Source: Planctomycetota bacterium (GTDB lineage: Bacteria; Planctomycetota; UBA1135; UBA2386). From it: DNA of 64,000 nucleotides. This document shows positions 61,556-64,000 of the stretch, in pieces (the stretch's first letter is position 1; the number at the start of each line of letters is the position of its first letter). A program made the position numbers and the translations under genes. Below the pieces are notes generated by a model. The model made no database searches. It worked only from the letters and a program-made list of their open reading frames with translations, and was not told the DNA's origin. Location: assembly GCA_028281765.1 (NCBI GenBank), contig JANQJF010000001.1:1-64000 (forward strand), given 5' to 3'.

Positions 61556-64000
61556 TCAGCCCTGGCCGTTCTCGACTTCGAGCTCGACGCGCCCGTTCTG
61601 CAATCGGATGCGCGCGTCGAAGGTCCGATCCTGGGACTGGAAGCCCTTGAGCACCTGCGTGACGCCCTTGGTCACGAGCTTCTTGACCATCGGTTTCGTG
61701 ACCTTCTTGCCCGCGAGGGTCTTCGGCACCGAGAACGCGCATCCCCGCGCGTGCGCGACGCAGCCGTAGCGGTCCGGCAGCTCGACGAGCCCGCCCTGAC
61801 AGAACGGGCACGCGACCGGTGCGGTGGTCTTCGGTTTCTTCGCACGTGCCTTGGACGCGCCGTTCGCGCCGGGTTGGGACACCCCGGCTTTCGAGGCGGA
61901 GGCCTTCTTGCCGCCGGCGCGACCCCGTCGCGGCTTCGCATCGCCGCGCTGCTGCTCCCGCGTGGGCACGATCGCGTGGGTCACGCCCCCCTGGTCGGTC
62001 AGGTAGAGCTGGCACGATTCGTCCTCGACCCGAACCGGCTTGCGGGAGATCCCGAGCTGCAGCAGTTCGGACGCCTGGTAGCGACCGATCTCGTGGCTTT
62101 GGTATTCCTTCCAGAGCACGAACTCGCAGCCGCTCTCCCAGGCGCTGCAGCCGTAGCCCTTGCGCCCTTCGATCACCGGCTTTCCGCAGCGCGGGCAGTC
62201 GCCGAGTCGGGTCCCGTCGATGCGCGCGTTCTTGCTGTTCTCGAGCATCGTCGTCACGAACGAGACGATCTCCCCCATGAACGCCTCACGCGCGAGATCG
62301 CCGCGCTCGATGTCCTGGAGCTTCGCCTCCCATTCGCCGGTCATCTCCGCCGACGTGAGGATCGGGTCGCGCAGCAGCGCGATCAGCGTGCGTCCCAGGT
62401 CGGTCGCGCGGAGCTGCTTCTTCTCACGTCGGATGTAGCGACGGCGCAGCAGCGTCTCGATGATCGCCGCGCGCGTCGCCGGCGTGCCGAGCCCGCGCGA
62501 CTTCATCGCCTCCCTGAGCTGCTCGTCTTCGATCAGCTTGCCGGCGGTCTCCATGATCCCGAGCAGGGAGTTTTCGGTGAAGTGTCGCGGCGGTCGCGTC
62601 TCCCCGTGCTTGAGGAGTGGCTCGTGCGGTCCCGACTCGCCGACCTCGAACGCCGGCAGCTCCTGTGCGTCCTCGTCGCGGTCCTTGTCTTTATCCTTGC
62701 CGCGGCCCTTCGGCTTGTCGCTGTCCGCCTGGGACGGCGTGACGAGGGTCCACCCGGGATCCGTGACCCGCACGCCGCGCGCGCGGAACGCGGTCTTCTC
62801 GACCGACGCCTCGACGACGGTCACGTCTCGCTTGCACGGCGGATAGAACGCCGCGATCGTCCGCTTCGCGATGACGTCGAACAGCCGACGGTCGTTGCCG
62901 TGCCCCGGGGACGTGCCGGTCGGAATGATCGCGTGGTGATCGCCGACTTTGGCATCGTTGAAGATCCGCGCGTGGTCCGGCAGGGCCGACAAATCGAGAC
63001 GGCCGATCTCCTCGGGGTAGCCGGCGGCCAGCTTCTCGAAGAGCGGCCCGATCTCGGCGTGCATCTCCTTGGTCAAGTACCGCGAGTCGGTTCGGGGATA
63101 CGTGATCGCCTTGCGTTCGTAGAGCGCCTGCGCCTGTTGGAGCGTGTCCGCGGCGGTCATGCCGAAACGGGTGTTCATCTCTCGCTGCAGCGAAGTCAGG
63201 TCGAACAGCTGCGGCGGCTTGAGCTGCTCTTCCTTGGTCTCGATGCCGTCGATCCGCAGCGGCTTGCCGGTGACCTCGGCGAGCGCGGCCTCGGCGGCGT
63301 CTTGCGCGGTGAAGCGATCGGCCTTCTGCCGGAACACCACGTCGCGGTAGGCCGTGCGCAGCTCCCACCAAGGATCGGACTGGAACAGTCGGATCTCGTC
63401 GTCGCGCCGCACGATCAGCGCGAGGACCGGGGTCTGCACGCGACCGACGCTCCACAGCACGCCCGCCTGCCCGTGCCGGACCGTGTAGTTGCGCGTCGCG
63501 TTCATGCCGACGAGCCAGTCGGCCTCGCTGCGGCAGCGCGCGGCGGCGTAGAGATTCAGATACTCGGCACCGGGGCGCAGATCGTCGAACGCGGTCCGGA
63601 TGGCGGTCTCCGTCAGCGAGCTCAGCCAGAGCCGCGACATCGGCTTCGCCTCGCACCCGCTCATCTCGACGATGTACCGGAAGATCAGCTCGCCCTCGCG
63701 CCCCGCGTCGGTCGCGCAGATCAACTCGTCCGCGTCACGCATCAGCGACGCCACGGTTTCGTACTGCTTCTGCGCCCCGTCGTCCCCGGTCAGCTTGAGC
63801 GCGAACTTCTCCGGCACGATCGGCAGCGCCTCGAGGTTCCAGCGCTTCAGGGCCGGATCGTACTCGTCGGGCTCCTTGAGCGTGACCAGGTGGCCGAACG
63901 CCCACGTGACCTGGTAGCCCTCGCCCTCGATCCACCCGTCCTTCCGCATGCGCGCGCCAAGGAACGCAGCGAGCTCACGCGCGACGGACGGCTTCTCGGC
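61556..64000 (-). CDS. topB: DNA topoisomerase III-like type IA enzyme, 5' end outside the window
   Basis: The visible 814 codons lack only the first few residues; the frame opens with AEKPSVARELAAFLG at the edge, the start of the Toprim domain. CATDAGREGELIFRYI is the Toprim acidic motif. The active-site Tyr is in AITYPRTDSRYL, and SVGRVQTPVLALIVRRDDEI is the type IA motif. The C-terminus has zinc-ribbon parts with CPRCGKPVIEGRKGYGCSAW and CPFCQGGLVELPDRYGC, and a basic linker between. The enzyme relaxes or decatenates DNA by passing single strands. Confidence 0.92.
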   Translation of the reverse strand, partial: AEKPSVARELAAFLGARMRKDGWIEGEGYQVTWAFGHLVTLKEPDEYDPALKRWNLEALPIVPEKFALKLTGDDGAQKQYETVASLMRDADELICATDAGREGELIFRYIVEMSGCEAKPMSRLWLSSLTETAIRTAFDDLRPGAEYLNLYAAARCRSEADWLVGMNATRNYTVRHGQAGVLWSVGRVQTPVLALIVRRDDEIRLFQSDPWWELRTAYRDVVFRQKADRFTAQDAAEAALAEVTGKPLRIDGIETKEEQLKPPQLFDLTSLQREMNTRFGMTAADTLQQAQALYERKAITYPRTDSRYLTKEMHAEIGPLFEKLAAGYPEEIGRLDLSALPDHARIFNDAKVGDHHAIIPTGTSPGHGNDRRLFDVIAKRTIAAFYPPCKRDVTVVEASVEKTAFRARGVRVTDPGWTLVTPSQADSDKPKGRGKDKDKDRDEDAQELPAFEVGESGPHEPLLKHGETRPPRHFTENSLLGIMETAGKLIEDEQLREAMKSRGLGTPATRAAIIETLLRRRYIRREKKQLRATDLGRTLIALLRDPILTSAEMTGEWEAKLQDIERGDLAREAFMGEIVSFVTTMLENSKNARIDGTRLGDCPRCGKPVIEGRKGYGCSAWESGCEFVLWKEYQSHEIGRYQASELLQLGISRKPVRVEDESCQLYLTDQGGVTHAIVPTREQQRGDAKPRRGRAGGKKASASKAGVSQPGANGASKARAKKPKTTAPVACPFCQGGLVELPDRYGCVAHARGCAFSVPKTLAGKKVTKPMVKKLVTKGVTQVLKGFQSQDRTFDARIRLQNGRVELEVENGQG

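Overview
The window is GC-rich and gene-dense, with overlapping starts and stops, frequent GTG/TTG starts, and operons of two to ten genes. The organism is most likely a member of the Planctomycetota. The evidence is a divergent ECF sigma factor sitting with a TPR-bearing Ser/Thr kinase, many large secreted proteins of unknown function with beta-helix or lectin-like folds, a TPR-CHAT protein, and a diderm-type Mla/MCE lipid transport operon. This assignment is an inference from gene content; no rRNA gene is present.

Layout. 1-206: non-coding, with nested inverted repeats. 0.2-4.5 kb: a two-gene complex iron-sulfur molybdoenzyme (fused FeS/NrfD subunit plus catalytic subunit). 4.6-9.9 kb: a DUF3332-like lipoprotein, then a minus-strand module of kinase, secreted protein and ECF sigma factor. 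10.0-15.9 kb: a secreted beta-helix protein, an exported TPR-CHAT protease-like protein, and, tail to tail with it, an operon of a small unknown protein and a C25 (gingipain-type) peptidase. 16.0-18.5 kb: aspS and a lipoprotein. 18.5-22.1 kb: Mla-type lipid transport operon (STAS-permease fusion, ATPase, MCE protein, auxiliary lipoprotein). 22.1-26.5 kb: a LolCD/MacB-like ABC transporter with a tandem-FKBP isomerase. 26.6-27.5 kb: a DUF1992 gene and an orphan copy of the N-terminal domain of the ATP synthase delta subunit. 27.6-35.2 kb: a complete F1Fo ATP synthase operon, atpZ-atpI-atpB-E-F-H-A-G-D-C, with a recognisable promoter. 35.3-40.8 kb: a secreted protein, hslU, an ECF sigma factor coupled to a membrane protein with internal repeats, and a secreted protein. 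40.8-47.4 kb: coiled-coil lipoprotein, ndk, an RqcH/NFACT protein, two TPR proteins, rnpA and yidD. 47.4-52.4 kb: two YfhO-like membrane proteins. 52.5-53.8 kb: a second beta-helix protein. 53.9-56.4 kb: an accessory island of visibly different base use with three unassigned genes, one carrying a deoxyribosyltransferase/TIR-like domain, ending at the 3' end of the tmRNA gene (56.39-56.74 kb, tag ANTHYSMAA). 56.8-64 kb: a coiled-coil protein, a single-domain asparaginase, a secreted lectin-like protein, a glycosyltransferase, a DUF547 protein and topoisomerase III, which runs off the right edge.

Most of the window is housekeeping: energy conservation, envelope lipid transport, translation, RNA processing and protein quality control (HslU, RqcH, tmRNA, FKBP). 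The two places most likely to hold something undescribed are the ssrA-linked island (54.0-56.4 kb) and the protease pair at 11.4-15.9 kb. Short structured elements (nested stems at the left edge, a 34-base palindrome beside ssrA, hexanucleotide G-rich arrays before two start codons) are recorded separately.
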